From NCBI GenBank assembly GCA_963834725.1, contig CAWICN010000001.1, positions 4,712,001 to 4,776,000 on the forward strand: a stretch of DNA of 64,000 nt, read 5' to 3'. Source of the DNA: PALSA-693 sp963834725. GTDB lineage: Bacteria; Actinomycetota; Acidimicrobiia; Acidimicrobiales; Palsa-688. Made by a program: the position numbers and the translations under genes. A model generated the notes under the pieces. The model was not told the origin of the DNA, ran no database searches, and saw only the letters and a list, made by a program, of their open reading frames with translations. Below, in pieces: positions 8,056-17,040 of this stretch. Each line of letters starts with the position of its first letter. The stretch's first letter is position 1.

Positions 8056-9969
8056 TCAAACTCCCTGGGCGGCGCGTCGGTGCGCCACCACCGGCTGGGA
8101 CGATGCGAACGTTTCCTGCCACATCTCGACGCCGATCATTTGCCACAGCATGAAATAGTGCCATCGCAGCCGCTGGTGGGGCTTCGCGGCCAGCACCGCT
8201 CGAACGAACTCCGGGTTGAACACCCCGGTGCGACGCAGCCGGTCGGGGCTCAACATCTCGAGCGCCAGCGGCCTGAGGTCCTTGCGGTACTGCTGTACCG
8301 GGTCGAAGGTGAAGCCCCATTTTTTCTTGCGGAGCACCCGATCGGGGAGCACGCCACCCAGGGCGTCCTTAAGGAGTCCTTTGGGTCCGCTCCCGAAACG
8401 ATAATGGTCCGGAATGCGAGCGGCGTAGCGGACCAGCTCGAGGTCCAGCAGAGGAACGCGGGATTCAACCGAGTGAGCCATGGACATGGTGTCCTCGTTG
8501 TGCAGCAGATCGGCGACCATCTTCGTGGCGAACTCGGCTTCGAGGGCCTGCCCCTCGAGGGGCCGGTCGCCATCCGCGAAATACTGGTCGTAGGCATCTC
8601 TCGTGGCGTGTTCGAGACGGCTCCGGAATTCTGCCGTATAGACCCGGCGGAGCAGCGACGGGTTGAAGTCCCACGCGTTGCGCAGCAGCAGGTAATGCCG
8701 GGCCCCGTCCGAGACGGACGCCAGCCACTCGAGTTTGCGAGTCATCAGGTCGAGCTCGGGCCGGCCGAGCCCGGCTGCCCGCCGGGCTGTCCAGTCCAGG
8801 ACGGGCGCCAGGCCGTGCACGCCCGCGCCGACAGCGCCGGCGCGGAGGCGCCGAGTTTGCGCCAGATACCGGTAGAAGTCATAGCCGGCGAACAGCTCGT
8901 CCCCCCCCAGCCCGGAGAGCACCACGCTGACATGTTCACCGATGAAGCGGTGCAGGAGGTAGAGCTGCAAGCTGTTGACTTTGGGCTCTTCGGTGTGCCG
9001 AATGGCGTCGGGGAGGTAGGTCAGGGCGGGCTCATGCAGCACCAGCTCGCTATGATCGGCGCCGAAGGTTTGCGCCACGAACCGGGCGTCCTCGGTCTCG
9101 TCCCACGGTTCGTCGAAGCCAAGGCTGAAGGTCCGGATGGACCCGGTGCTGGCCCGGCGGACCAGAGCGAGCACGGAGCTGGAATCGACCCCACCCGATA
9201 GCGACACTCCGAGGGGCACATCTGAGATCAGCTGGCGCTCCACGGCGGCCTGGTAGTGGTGCCGAATCCCCTCCATCCAGTCGTCGCGGGTCGGGCCGTG
9301 GTCGGGTGTCCAGTCGATCGACGCATATGGGAATTGACGCACGCGCCCGTCGGCGACCTCGAGCACGTGCCCGGGCCGGAGCCGACGGATCCCCTGGAAG
9401 AAGGTGCGGTCGCCGGGGACATAGCGGACGTTCATGGACAGGTGCAGGCTCACCTCGTCCAGCGCGACCGGGACGAGGCCGCTGGCGAGGACCGCCTTGG
9501 CTTCGGACCCGAACGCCAGACGATTCTCCCGGTGGGCGTATACGAGCGGCTTCACCCCTAGAGGGTCGCGGACCAGAAACAACCGCCGGCGGGCCCGGTC
9601 GAAGAGCGCGAACGCGAATATGCCGTTGAGCCGGGCAGCGAAGCCGATCCCATCGTCTTCATACAGGTGGGGCAGGATCTCCGTGTCGCAGTGCGTTGCG
9701 AGCCGGTGACCGTGAGCCAGCACCCGGGCCCGCAGCTCGGGGTAGTTGTAGATCTCCCCGTTGTAGACAACGACCACCGTGCCGTCCTCGTTGGTCATCG
9801 GTTGGGCGCCGCCGGGCACATCCTGAATGGCCAGCCGGCGGTTGCCGAGCTGGACATCATCGGCAGAGAAGAAGCCCTCCCCGTCCGGCCCCCGGTGGAG
9901 GAGCGTGGCGGCCATAGCGCGAACGAGCGTTTCGTCGCCGAAACCGGCTAATCCGACGATCCCGCACAC
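8056..9969 (-). CDS. asnB: Asparagine synthetase (glutamine-hydrolysing), AsnB type
   Basis: 637 residues. The N-terminus MCGIVGLAGFGDE has the catalytic Cys2 of the Ntn glutaminase domain, with NRRLAIQD, VYNGEIYNYPELR and the glutaminase channel residues following. The synthetase domain carries the ATP-binding SGGVDSSSVLAL loop near residue 260 and LSGLGGDELFAGY. Length fits the family. In surface-glycan loci such enzymes often amidate uronic acids or other carboxylates instead of making free asparagine. Its position between a DUF354 protein and a membrane glycosyltransferase suggests that role, but the sequence alone does not decide. Confidence 0.93.
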   Translation of the reverse strand: MCGIVGLAGFGDETLVRAMAATLLHRGPDGEGFFSADDVQLGNRRLAIQDVPGGAQPMTNEDGTVVVVYNGEIYNYPELRARVLAHGHRLATHCDTEILPHLYEDDGIGFAARLNGIFAFALFDRARRRLFLVRDPLGVKPLVYAHRENRLAFGSEAKAVLASGLVPVALDEVSLHLSMNVRYVPGDRTFFQGIRRLRPGHVLEVADGRVRQFPYASIDWTPDHGPTRDDWMEGIRHHYQAAVERQLISDVPLGVSLSGGVDSSSVLALVRRASTGSIRTFSLGFDEPWDETEDARFVAQTFGADHSELVLHEPALTYLPDAIRHTEEPKVNSLQLYLLHRFIGEHVSVVLSGLGGDELFAGYDFYRYLAQTRRLRAGAVGAGVHGLAPVLDWTARRAAGLGRPELDLMTRKLEWLASVSDGARHYLLLRNAWDFNPSLLRRVYTAEFRSRLEHATRDAYDQYFADGDRPLEGQALEAEFATKMVADLLHNEDTMSMAHSVESRVPLLDLELVRYAARIPDHYRFGSGPKGLLKDALGGVLPDRVLRKKKWGFTFDPVQQYRKDLRPLALEMLSPDRLRRTGVFNPEFVRAVLAAKPHQRLRWHYFMLWQMIGVEMWQETFASSQPVVAHRRAAQGV

Positions 9970-9996
9970 GCCTTCCTCACCTCCTCGCCCGGTCGA

Positions 9997-11028
9997 TCAG
10001 CCGGCCAGCGAAAACGAGGTCTCGAAATAGTCGATCATCCATTGCGTGACGTCGATCTTCTCGTCGAGCAGACGCTGTCGGGCCGCCTCCCAGACCGAAC
10101 GCGGGGTGGCCAGGAGATCCTCGATGTCCGATACGGCCACGTCGTATTGGGTATCGGTAAAATGCCGGACGAGCCCATAGCGCCGTTCCTCGTCATCGGT
10201 GTAGCCCCGGCCGGTCGTGGCGATGAACACGGCCGGCACCCCGAGTACGGCCGCCTCGGAGGACATCGTGGCTGACTCACCGAGCACGAGCTGGGCGTGG
10301 GCGATCAGGTGGTGAATGCCCGCGACCGGGCCGCGGACCTCGAGCTCGGCGAGATCGCCCGACAGTGGTGCCTCGGACGAAATCAGGACCCGACCCCGGC
10401 GCTGGAGCACCTCGACCAGGTGCTGCTTCTGCTTGGCCGTCAACCCGAGCTCCTGGCGGTCGTGGACGGCCTGCCAGGACACGAACCGCACGATTGAGTA
10501 GGGCTCGTCGGGGTCGACGCCGAACTCGGCCACCCGGGCTGGATCGGGCTGGAATCGATTGGGATGCAGGTAGGCCAGTTCGTGGTAGCCGCGGTACTGT
10601 CGGTGTCGGCCCCGAACCTTCGCCTGATAGCAATCGGGGGTGCACACGCTGTGGGCCAGCGGGAAGACCACCCGATTCGTCTGTGTGGCGAACTCCGTGT
10701 CGTAGAACACCACCGAGGGCACGCCCAGCAGTCGACCGGCCACTGCGATCGACGGGCCCATGATGCCGGTCATCACGTCGGGCCGGACGGCGCGCATGAC
10801 TCGCATCAACCGGGCGGTCCGCTGCCCCATTTCCACGGCCAGGCCATAGCCGTCCTTCTGCTGTGAGATCTCCCGGTACGGGAGGTCGTAGGCGCGCAAC
10901 AACTCGACCGACCGGTCCTTGTCGCGAGCGGTGATGAAGACCTCGTGCCCACGCTCGGTCATCTCCGCATGAAAATTGCGGAAGAAGTGGACATGGGCGG
11001 GATGGAGGATGTCGATCAGGATTCGCAC
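9997..11028 (-). CDS. DUF354-family GT-B-like protein
   Basis: 343 residues from GTG 11028, chosen because VRILIDILHPAHVHFFRNF is the conserved N-terminus and the start lies 4 nt after the upstream methyltransferase stop. DUF354 proteins resemble UDP-GlcNAc 2-epimerase and other GT-B folds. Visible features are the first-domain motif DILHPAHVHFFR and the C-terminal GESATMSSEAAVLGVPAV, matching the nucleotide-sugar binding region. It is probably a glycosyltransferase or epimerase in this five-gene cluster. The ORF runs further upstream, but that portion overlaps the methyltransferase. Confidence 0.85.
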   Translation of the reverse strand: MRILIDILHPAHVHFFRNFHAEMTERGHEVFITARDKDRSVELLRAYDLPYREISQQKDGYGLAVEMGQRTARLMRVMRAVRPDVMTGIMGPSIAVAGRLLGVPSVVFYDTEFATQTNRVVFPLAHSVCTPDCYQAKVRGRHRQYRGYHELAYLHPNRFQPDPARVAEFGVDPDEPYSIVRFVSWQAVHDRQELGLTAKQKQHLVEVLQRRGRVLISSEAPLSGDLAELEVRGPVAGIHHLIAHAQLVLGESATMSSEAAVLGVPAVFIATTGRGYTDDEERRYGLVRHFTDTQYDVAVSDIEDLLATPRSVWEAARQRLLDEKIDVTQWMIDYFETSFSLAG

Positions 11029-11032
11029 CGCG

Positions 11033-11833
11033 TCAGGCCGCCTCGTCGGATGCCCCCCCGTCCGGCCGGCGGGCAATGGCCAGGACACCGGCACCCCATT
11101 GCGGCTGTGAGGACCGGCCCAGGTAGGAGAGAGCCAGCAGCACGGGGAACACCGCTGCATAGGCGAGCTTGTTGCGCTGATCGGCCCGGGTGACCAGATA
11201 GGAGATGTTGTTGGTGAAGGTCTCGAGCAGCCCGTAGGTGTACGAGTGGGCGCTGACCTCGAAGCCGGCGTCCTCGAGTTTTTTCACCAGTTCCTCGGCT
11301 CGATAGCCGGGTCGGACGTGCCCGGGCACGTCGAAGTTGACCCGACGGCCGACCAGGATCCATCGACGCTCGTAACCGGGAACGTGGACGACCAGCCGCC
11401 CACCCGGGCGCAAGGCGTGCAGCAGCGTCCGCATGGCCTCGACGTCGTCTTCGACGTGCTCCAGGTTGTCGATGCTGAGCGCCAGGTCGAAGGCGTCGTC
11501 GAATCCCACCTTGGTGACGTCGCCCTCCAGGAACGAGCAGTTCGTAAGGCCCGCCCGAGACGCGATCTCGTTGGCCCGCCCAATCAGGTCGGAGTCGCTG
11601 TCGATCCCGAGGACGGTCGCTTCGGGGTGGCGTTTGGCCAGCTCGTAGCTGAAGACGCCGGAACCGCAGCCGGCGTCGAGGATCGTTCGGTACGAGCCCT
11701 CGGTGACGGGCAGGACTCGTCGCAGGCGGATTCGAAGCCCGTTGGCCGGGGCCCCGAGCGTCCTGGCATACAGGCGTTCGAACCGACTCTGCTGCGGGTC
11801 GAGGGAGAGCTCGCTACCGGGGAACCCTCTCAC
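11033..11833 (-). CDS. Class I SAM-dependent methyltransferase
   Basis: 266 residues. The start GTG at 11833 overlaps the stop of the upstream gene as GTGA, so translation is probably coupled. Motif I is ILDAGCGSGVFSYELA, followed by VLGIDSDSDLIGRA, LEGDVTKVGFDDAFDLAL, and LRPGGRLVVHVPG. The C-terminal third has a hydrophobic segment (AAVFPVLLALSYLG), suggesting membrane association. A longer in-frame ORF upstream is the shadow of the neighbouring gene. It likely methylates a glycan or lipid-linked intermediate. Confidence 0.9.
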   Translation of the reverse strand: MRGFPGSELSLDPQQSRFERLYARTLGAPANGLRIRLRRVLPVTEGSYRTILDAGCGSGVFSYELAKRHPEATVLGIDSDSDLIGRANEIASRAGLTNCSFLEGDVTKVGFDDAFDLALSIDNLEHVEDDVEAMRTLLHALRPGGRLVVHVPGYERRWILVGRRVNFDVPGHVRPGYRAEELVKKLEDAGFEVSAHSYTYGLLETFTNNISYLVTRADQRNKLAYAAVFPVLLALSYLGRSSQPQWGAGVLAIARRPDGGASDEAA

Positions 11834-13230
11834 GTGGCCTCGCCGCAGCTTTCCAGGTAGCTCGCGATTGCCCAGGACATCCACCCCTGGCACCACCGAA
11901 GCTCGCGGATCGCGGTCCGGAAGGCGCGGCGGCGCTGATAGTAGAACCAGCCGCTCGCCGGATCCCACATGTGGTCGAGGGTCCAGCCGAGCACCTGGCG
12001 GGCGACGGCCCCCCCGGTGCCGAAAAATCGTTCCTGGAGCGAGAAGGTGATGATTCCCTGGGCGCAGCTGTGTATGTCGATCGGGTACAGGCGATCGCTC
12101 ATAAATCGGGCGGCCCCGTCGGGCTCGAACAGGTGCCGCTGGTAGAACTCGATGCCCCGGTCGTAGGCCGGCCGAAACTCGTCGCTCCCGGCCGCCAACC
12201 CGTACTGGAGAAGGGCGTCCAGGATGAAGCCAGTGTGATAGTTGTCGTGGGTGATGTTGCTGGCGGAGGGCGGATCGGCGTAGTACCAGGCGCCGTATCC
12301 GGTCTGCTTCGATACGACGTACCGCACCAGGCGCGCCCCTTCGCCGACGAGGCCAGGGTCCCCGATCAGCGCTCCCACGCGCGCCGCCAGCGCGCCGGCG
12401 AGCGCGGAGACGTCCATCACGATCCAGTCGATCGACTGGTCCGGTACATAGCTCACACAGCGGTGCCCCTCGTCCTCGAACAACGTCTTCGGGGCCTCGA
12501 GAAGGAATCGGACCGCCCGCTCTGCGACCTCCAGATAACGGTCGTCGTGCAACGTGTCGTAGGCGTCGAGCAAGGCCTGGCCGACGAACGAGGTAACGAC
12601 CCGGTTCGGAAAATTTCGAGGGGCATAGAAGCCGACGTCTTGCCACGGGTAGGGGTACCCCCAGCACGGCCACGGGAATCCCGGGGAGGGATGGTCGATC
12701 AACCAGTCCAGCAGCTGGCGGGCCTCGGTCCCGTCCTCGGTCGAGCCGGTGAGCCGGCTGCGGGCGAGGAGAGCCCGGGCGAAGAGCGAAAGGCCTTTGG
12801 GGTTTCTCGCTTTCCGGACACCGACGAGCGGACGAAGGTCGAGAGGGCTGCGCATGACGACCTGGGTCGCGGCCAGCCGCGGCCATCGCGAGTGGCCTGC
12901 CAGCCGGCCTAACCAGGGTGCGTTGAGGGCGTCGTGCTTGGAGTATCCCTCGTACTGCTGGGTGCGAGCAGTGCCCAGGGTCCGATCCAACACGTCGCCG
13001 AGGTCTCGACCGGCCAGCCGGGAGGTGGCGGTCGGTGGGCGGTTGATCACTGGGCGAGAACCAACGGGAACCTCGAGGTTGTTGGCGCTTGGAGATGTGC
13101 TCGAAGGGCCCCCGCCCCGGCCGGGAGTGGGAACGCCGAGCATCGCCTGGGCCACCTGGTCAGGGGTCGACGGACGGGGATTGCTGGGCGCGGGCCAGGT
13201 TAGCAGTCCGGGCGGGGATTTGAGTGACAC
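11830..13230 (-). CDS. Predicted alpha/alpha-toroid protein of the glycan locus
   Basis: 466 residues. After a low-complexity N-terminal stretch of about 60 residues (start uncertain; GTG 13230 is the longest) the protein shows repeated helical hairpins rich in Trp/Tyr, such as GFPWPCWGYPYPWQDVG, THDNYHTGFILDAL and WCQGWMSWAIASY. This is typical of (alpha/alpha)6 toroids such as glucuronyl C5-epimerase-like or six-hairpin glycosidase-like enzymes, and similar proteins in polysaccharide clusters remain poorly characterised. It is the first gene of the operon, overlapping the next by 4 nt. A uronic-acid-modifying role would fit the nearby AsnB, but this is speculation. Confidence 0.75.
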   Translation of the reverse strand: MSLKSPPGLLTWPAPSNPRPSTPDQVAQAMLGVPTPGRGGGPSSTSPSANNLEVPVGSRPVINRPPTATSRLAGRDLGDVLDRTLGTARTQQYEGYSKHDALNAPWLGRLAGHSRWPRLAATQVVMRSPLDLRPLVGVRKARNPKGLSLFARALLARSRLTGSTEDGTEARQLLDWLIDHPSPGFPWPCWGYPYPWQDVGFYAPRNFPNRVVTSFVGQALLDAYDTLHDDRYLEVAERAVRFLLEAPKTLFEDEGHRCVSYVPDQSIDWIVMDVSALAGALAARVGALIGDPGLVGEGARLVRYVVSKQTGYGAWYYADPPSASNITHDNYHTGFILDALLQYGLAAGSDEFRPAYDRGIEFYQRHLFEPDGAARFMSDRLYPIDIHSCAQGIITFSLQERFFGTGGAVARQVLGWTLDHMWDPASGWFYYQRRRAFRTAIRELRWCQGWMSWAIASYLESCGEAT

Positions 13231-13329
13231 ACCGCCGGCCCGGTGCCCGGTGGACTATGGTGGCCCACTGATTGCCGCCATCGTCCAAAACCGGCATCAA
13301 CCGACACGAAGCTGTGAGGGACCTGTCAC

Positions 13330-14469
13330 GTGACGACTGACCCGGCGTCGGCCGAGGCCCCTGGACCAGACCCCGGGCCCGTGTCGGACCAGACCATCGA
13401 GCCAGCGTCGGACCAGACACCAGCGTTGGACCAGACAATTGCGTCCTCCGGGCCAGGGGGTCAGCTACCGGCTCAGCCGTTCGCGGCCCAGTTGCTCGGG
13501 GCCCGGCTTCCCGCCCTGATGGCGGCCATGAGCTCGAAACTGGTGCGCGCCGTTTTCCTGCTCGTGGTGCTCGCCCTCCTCGGACTGGCCCTCTACGACC
13601 AGGCCGGGACACTGTGGCGCGACCTGCAACGCCTGTCCGCGCCGGTCCTGTTGTTGGCGTTCGCCGCCGGTCTCTGCGGACTCCTGTGCAGCTTCATGGT
13701 CTGGCGGACGCTGCTCGGAGACCTCGGTACCCGGCTTTCGCTTCCCGAGGCCTGGCGCATCAATTTCATAGGACAGCTGGCGAAGTACGTGCCCGGCAGC
13801 ATCTGGCCGGTGGTGGCGCAGACGGAGCTTGGTGCTGATCGAGGCGTGCCGCGTGGCCGGTCGGCGCTGTCCGTCCTCCTCGGTTACGCCGTGATGACCT
13901 GCACGGGCGGCGCCGTTGCTGCCGTCACCCTGCCCTTCGCGGCCGGCGGCTCGTTCCGGCACTACTTCTGGGTCCTGTTGGCCGTACCGGTGGCCCTGAT
14001 CGTGCTGTCGCCGCCGGTGCTCAACCGCTTGTTCGCCTGGCTACTGCGGGTGCTGCGCCGCGCCCCGTTGCAGCAGGGGCTCAGTGTCCGCGGGCTGTCC
14101 CGAACCATGGGCTGGGCCCTGGCCGGATGGACCTGCAATGGTCTGATGACCTATGTCCTGCTGAGCCGGCTGGCGGGTCACTCGACCGGATCCCTGCTGG
14201 TGTCGATCGGCGGGTATGCCCTCTCCTGGGTGGCCGGGTTCCTCGCCGTCTTTGCTCCGGCCGGGGCTGGAGTTCGCGAGGCGGTCATGGTGGCGGTGCT
14301 GAGCTCGCGGACGACGGCCGCGACCGCCCTGACCATCGCGCTGGTCACCCGGGCGCTCGCAGTGGTATGCGACGCCATCACGGGGGCCGGGGCGGCGGCG
14401 CTCATCGGTCGCCGTCGCCTCCAGGAGCTGCGGGCCGGCCGCGATCAGGGCGCTCCGGGCGACAGCTGA
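13330..14469 (+). CDS. UPF0104 / lysylphosphatidylglycerol synthase-like membrane protein
   Basis: 379 residues from GTG 13330. Residues 1-55 are Pro/Gln/Asp-rich and probably cytoplasmic. About eight hydrophobic segments follow. The family loops are present: FIGQLAKYVPGSIWPVVAQ and FAPAGAGVREAVMVAVL (matching the P-G-G-x-G-x-x-E loop of the partial protein at 2-370). Homologues move or modify lipids and glycolipids in the membrane. It is divergent from the toroid operon and convergent with the GT2 gene. A role in flipping a lipid-linked glycan is possible but unproven. Confidence 0.85.
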   Translation: MTTDPASAEAPGPDPGPVSDQTIEPASDQTPALDQTIASSGPGGQLPAQPFAAQLLGARLPALMAAMSSKLVRAVFLLVVLALLGLALYDQAGTLWRDLQRLSAPVLLLAFAAGLCGLLCSFMVWRTLLGDLGTRLSLPEAWRINFIGQLAKYVPGSIWPVVAQTELGADRGVPRGRSALSVLLGYAVMTCTGGAVAAVTLPFAAGGSFRHYFWVLLAVPVALIVLSPPVLNRLFAWLLRVLRRAPLQQGLSVRGLSRTMGWALAGWTCNGLMTYVLLSRLAGHSTGSLLVSIGGYALSWVAGFLAVFAPAGAGVREAVMVAVLSSRTTAATALTIALVTRALAVVCDAITGAGAAALIGRRRLQELRAGRDQGAPGDS

Positions 14470-14483
14470 GGCTACCGTCGTTG

Positions 14484-15500
14484 TCAGCCGGTGGCCGTGC
14501 GCTGGCGCGCCGCCCAGGCCGGGTCGATATCCCCGACTTCCAGGGGAGCTTCGACGGCATATCGGTGGCGCTTCTCCTGCTCCAGCGAGTCCTCGAGCAG
14601 GATGCGATTGATACGGATGAGATCCGCAATTACCCCCAGCGCGAAGGCGATGAACGCCGCCATGATCAGGACGCTGCCCGCCACCAGCGACTGCAGGTGA
14701 CCACCGGTATGACCTTGGGCGGCAGAAAAGAACAGGATCACATATCGGACAAACGGGATGAGGGCGGCCCCGAAGAGTATCGAGGCGGCGCTAACGAACA
14801 GCGTCATCGGCTTATACATGATGTAGGCCCGGATAATAGTGAGGGCCGATTTGGCCACGTGTTCCCGGGTGGAGTTGAAGAGCCGGGATTCTCTCGTCTT
14901 CGGATTTGTCTCCACCGGAACGCTCGTGATGGCCAGGCGCTTGTTCCCAGCTTGAATGATGGTTTCCATACAATAGCTGTAGCGCGTGACCGTATTGATC
15001 CGTAGCAGTGCCTCGCGGGAATAGGCGCGGAAGCCGCTGGCCGCGTCCGGTAAGTCTGTACCGGCGGCGATGCTGACGATCCGACTGCCCACGCGCTGCA
15101 AGAACTTCTTTCCCGGGGAGAAATGCTCGATCGTGTCGGTTTGACGATCTCCGATCACTATGTCGGCCCGTCCGTCGAGAATAGGTCGGATGAGATCGGG
15201 GATGCGTTGGCTCGGATATTGATTGTCGCCATCGGTGTTGACCAGGATATCGGCACCCATTTCGAGGGCCTTGAGTGCGCCGTCGTGGAAGGACTGGCCC
15301 AGGCCCATATTTCGGGTATGGTGCACGAAGCTCCGTACCCCCATACGCCGAGCCACCGCCAGGGTGTCATCGCGTGATCCATCGTCAACGACCAGAAACT
15401 CAATGACGTCGACGCCCGGTATATCAGTCGGCATATTCTCGAAGACGAGGGGCAGTGTCATTCCCTCGTTGAGGCACGGTATCTGAATAACCAACTTCAT
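14484..15500 (-). CDS. GT2 glycosyltransferase, polyprenyl-phosphate sugar synthase type
   Basis: 338 residues from ATG 15500 (MKLVIQIPCLNEG); an upstream in-frame extension is not family-like. The GT-A domain shows VIQIPCLNE, EFLVVDDGSRDDT, LVNTDGDNQYPS (the DxD-type metal site) and a GLGQSFHDGAL helix. Two membrane helices follow at about residues 230-310. This is the architecture of DPM1/GtrB-like enzymes that charge polyprenyl phosphate with a sugar for GT-C enzymes. It could feed the membrane glycosyltransferases in this locus. Three 19-bp direct repeats lie just upstream of the start. Confidence 0.88.
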   Translation of the reverse strand: MKLVIQIPCLNEGMTLPLVFENMPTDIPGVDVIEFLVVDDGSRDDTLAVARRMGVRSFVHHTRNMGLGQSFHDGALKALEMGADILVNTDGDNQYPSQRIPDLIRPILDGRADIVIGDRQTDTIEHFSPGKKFLQRVGSRIVSIAAGTDLPDAASGFRAYSREALLRINTVTRYSYCMETIIQAGNKRLAITSVPVETNPKTRESRLFNSTREHVAKSALTIIRAYIMYKPMTLFVSAASILFGAALIPFVRYVILFFSAAQGHTGGHLQSLVAGSVLIMAAFIAFALGVIADLIRINRILLEDSLEQEKRHRYAVEAPLEVGDIDPAWAARQRTATG

Positions 15501-15512
15501 GGACGAATACGA

Positions 15513-15569
15513 CCCATCCTCACGGCAATTACCCATCCTCACGGGAATTACAGGGCCTCACGGCGATTG
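15513..15569 (-). repeat. Three tandem 19-bp repeats upstream of the GT2 gene
   Basis: Units are at 15513-15531, 15532-15550 and 15551-15569. The first two differ by one base; the third is more diverged but keeps CCTCACGG. On the gene's own strand each unit contains GTGAGG followed by a T-containing stretch, so the repeats sit where the promoter or 5' leader should be. Confidence 0.8.
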
Positions 15570-15701
15570 CAATGCCTCAGCAACCGTTTCATCACTGTAG
15601 TACATGGGTCCTGACCGAGAGTGTGACGGCGGGGGACGGCACGGCAAGCCGCCGCCGGCGAGAACCGGGCCGAACCCCCAGGCGGCCGGGGCCGAACCCG
15701 G

Positions 15702-15707
15702 TACTCT
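15702..15707 (+). promoter_or_regulatory. -10 element for a leaderless clpP mRNA
   Basis: TACTCT ends 6 nt before the ATG of clpP, so transcription would start at or next to the start codon. There is no Shine-Dalgarno sequence. Confidence 0.6.
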
Positions 15708-15713
15708 CGATCC

Positions 15714-16328
15714 ATGTCTTCACTGATCCGTCCGCAGGTCAGCGCTCAGATCGCCGGCACCGACCGGGCCGGCGACGTCTACGAGCGCCTGCTCAAGGCG
15801 CGCATCGTCTTCCTCGGTACCGAGGTCAACGACACCAGCGCCAATCTCATCTGCGCCCAGTTGTTGCTCCTGGCGGCCGAGGATCCCACGCGTGACATCA
15901 GCCTGTACATCAACTCGCCCGGCGGGTCGGTCACGTCGGGGCTGGCCATCTACGACACCATGCAGTTCGTGCCGTGCGACGTGTCGACGGTCTGCATGGG
16001 ACTTGCTGCGTCGATGGGCCAGTTTCTGTTGTGCGCCGGTGCCAACGGGAAGCGCTTCTCCCTTCCACACTCCCGCATCCTCATGCACCAGCCCTCGGGT
16101 CAGGCCCAGGGCCAAGCTGCCGATATCGCCATCCAGGCCGAGCAGATCGTCTATTTGAAGCGGATGATGGCGGAGCGTATCGCCTACCACACCGGCCAGC
16201 CGGTGGAGCGGATCGAGACCGACTCGGACCGCGACCGCTGGTTTACCGCCGAGGAAGCCAAGGCGTACGGCTTCATCGACCAGGTCATCGAGCGCGCCGC
16301 GGACGTGAGCGAGCCGAGCCCGGTATAG
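15714..16328 (+). CDS. clpP: ATP-dependent Clp protease proteolytic subunit
   Basis: 204 residues. The Ser-His-Asp triad is visible: the nucleophile in CMGLAASMGQFLL, His in RILMHQPSGQAQGQ and Asp in ETDSDRDRWF. The oxyanion/substrate strand SLYINSPGGSVTSGLAIYDTM is also typical (split here across the family's usual positions). ClpP forms tetradecameric barrels that degrade proteins delivered by ClpX or ClpC. Here it is alone, without clpX or a second clpP. In actinobacteria with several copies, separate paralogues are common. Start ATG 15714 is supported by the -10 element 6 nt upstream. A GC-rich hairpin follows the stop directly. Confidence 0.96.
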   Translation: MSSLIRPQVSAQIAGTDRAGDVYERLLKARIVFLGTEVNDTSANLICAQLLLLAAEDPTRDISLYINSPGGSVTSGLAIYDTMQFVPCDVSTVCMGLAASMGQFLLCAGANGKRFSLPHSRILMHQPSGQAQGQAADIAIQAEQIVYLKRMMAERIAYHTGQPVERIETDSDRDRWFTAEEAKAYGFIDQVIERAADVSEPSPV

Positions 16329-16348
16329 CCGGCGCGGCATGCGCCGGC
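16328..16348 (+). terminator. Stem-loop directly after clpP
   Basis: A perfect 8-bp stem (GCCGGCGC/GCGCCGGC, 5-nt loop) begins at the last base of the clpP stop codon. A second small inverted repeat (TACCAT/ATGGTA) follows near 16355. No U-tract is present, so it could act as a U-less terminator or 3'-stabilising hairpin. Confidence 0.55.
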
Positions 16349-16435
16349 CAAAGGGTACCATTCCATGGTATCTCGATGATAATGGTCCTTCCTGCGGAGG
16401 GGCCTTCGCCGGTGATCCAACCCGGTCGCAGCGCC

Positions 16436-16999
16436 TCAGTACTGGAAGTCCAAACCATGCAGGTCGGCTCCATCAAGCCACTGATGCCGCCGCTCCGCCA
16501 GATCCATGGTCAGGTCCACGTGACCCCCGAGGGTCTGAAAACCCGCGTCGTAGAAGCGCCGGATGGCGCTCACGTTACGGGCTACCGGGCGAATGGAGAG
16601 GTATTCATAGCCTCGACTGACCGCCTCGGCTGTCACCCGGTCGAGGAGGAGTCGCCCGACCCCTCGGCCGCGGCTTGCCCCCATGACCACGATCGGCTCC
16701 ACCTCACCATTGGTCCCCCGATCGAGGAGGCCGGTGAGCCCCACGACGGATCCGCCCGCCTCGGCAACCCATGACGTCACCCGCTCGGGCAGGGCCAGGT
16801 AGCCGTCGAACGCCGCGCCCGGGTCGTCTCCACCAATGGTCGGGTCCTCGTAGAGACGCCGATGGTGCTCGGTGAGTTCGACCCACAAACGCCGGCCCGC
16901 CGCGTAGTCGCCGGGCCCGTACTCGCGGACGAGGATGTCGGGACGGGATGGACTGGCATGCACCCTTTCCGGTTCCTCCTCTCGCGTATCGTGGCCCAT
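16436..16999 (-). CDS. GNAT-family N-acetyltransferase
   Basis: 187 residues. The acetyl-CoA pyrophosphate-binding loop is at about residues 108-125 (VVMGASRGRGVGRLLLDRV), preceded by the strand EVEPIVVM and followed by ARNVSAIRRFYDAGFQTLG, the motif B region. The N-terminus has REYGPGDYAAGRRLWVEL. The substrate is unknown. ATG 16999 is chosen because a TAGGGT -10 element lies 6 nt upstream. It is divergent from the Wzm permease, with 41 nt between the start codons. Confidence 0.9.
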   Translation of the reverse strand: MGHDTREEEPERVHASPSRPDILVREYGPGDYAAGRRLWVELTEHHRRLYEDPTIGGDDPGAAFDGYLALPERVTSWVAEAGGSVVGLTGLLDRGTNGEVEPIVVMGASRGRGVGRLLLDRVTAEAVSRGYEYLSIRPVARNVSAIRRFYDAGFQTLGGHVDLTMDLAERRHQWLDGADLHGLDFQY

Positions 17000-17005
17000 G
17001 TGCCG

Positions 17006-17011
17006 ACCCTA
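17006..17011 (-). promoter_or_regulatory. -10 element for a leaderless GNAT mRNA
   Basis: TAGGGT on the minus strand is separated from ATG 16999 by exactly 6 nt. On the plus strand the overlapping region contains TACTGT (17010-17015), a candidate -10 element for the divergent permease gene. Confidence 0.55.
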
Positions 17012-17040
17012 CTGTCCGAGTGCGACACCGTCGGGGCCGT

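Noticed and set aside
11834..12886. Long minus-strand ORF extending the methyltransferase upstream to 617 codons
   Set aside because: It overlaps the toroid gene, is rich in Arg/Pro/Gly without motifs, and the family N-terminus begins at GTG 11833.
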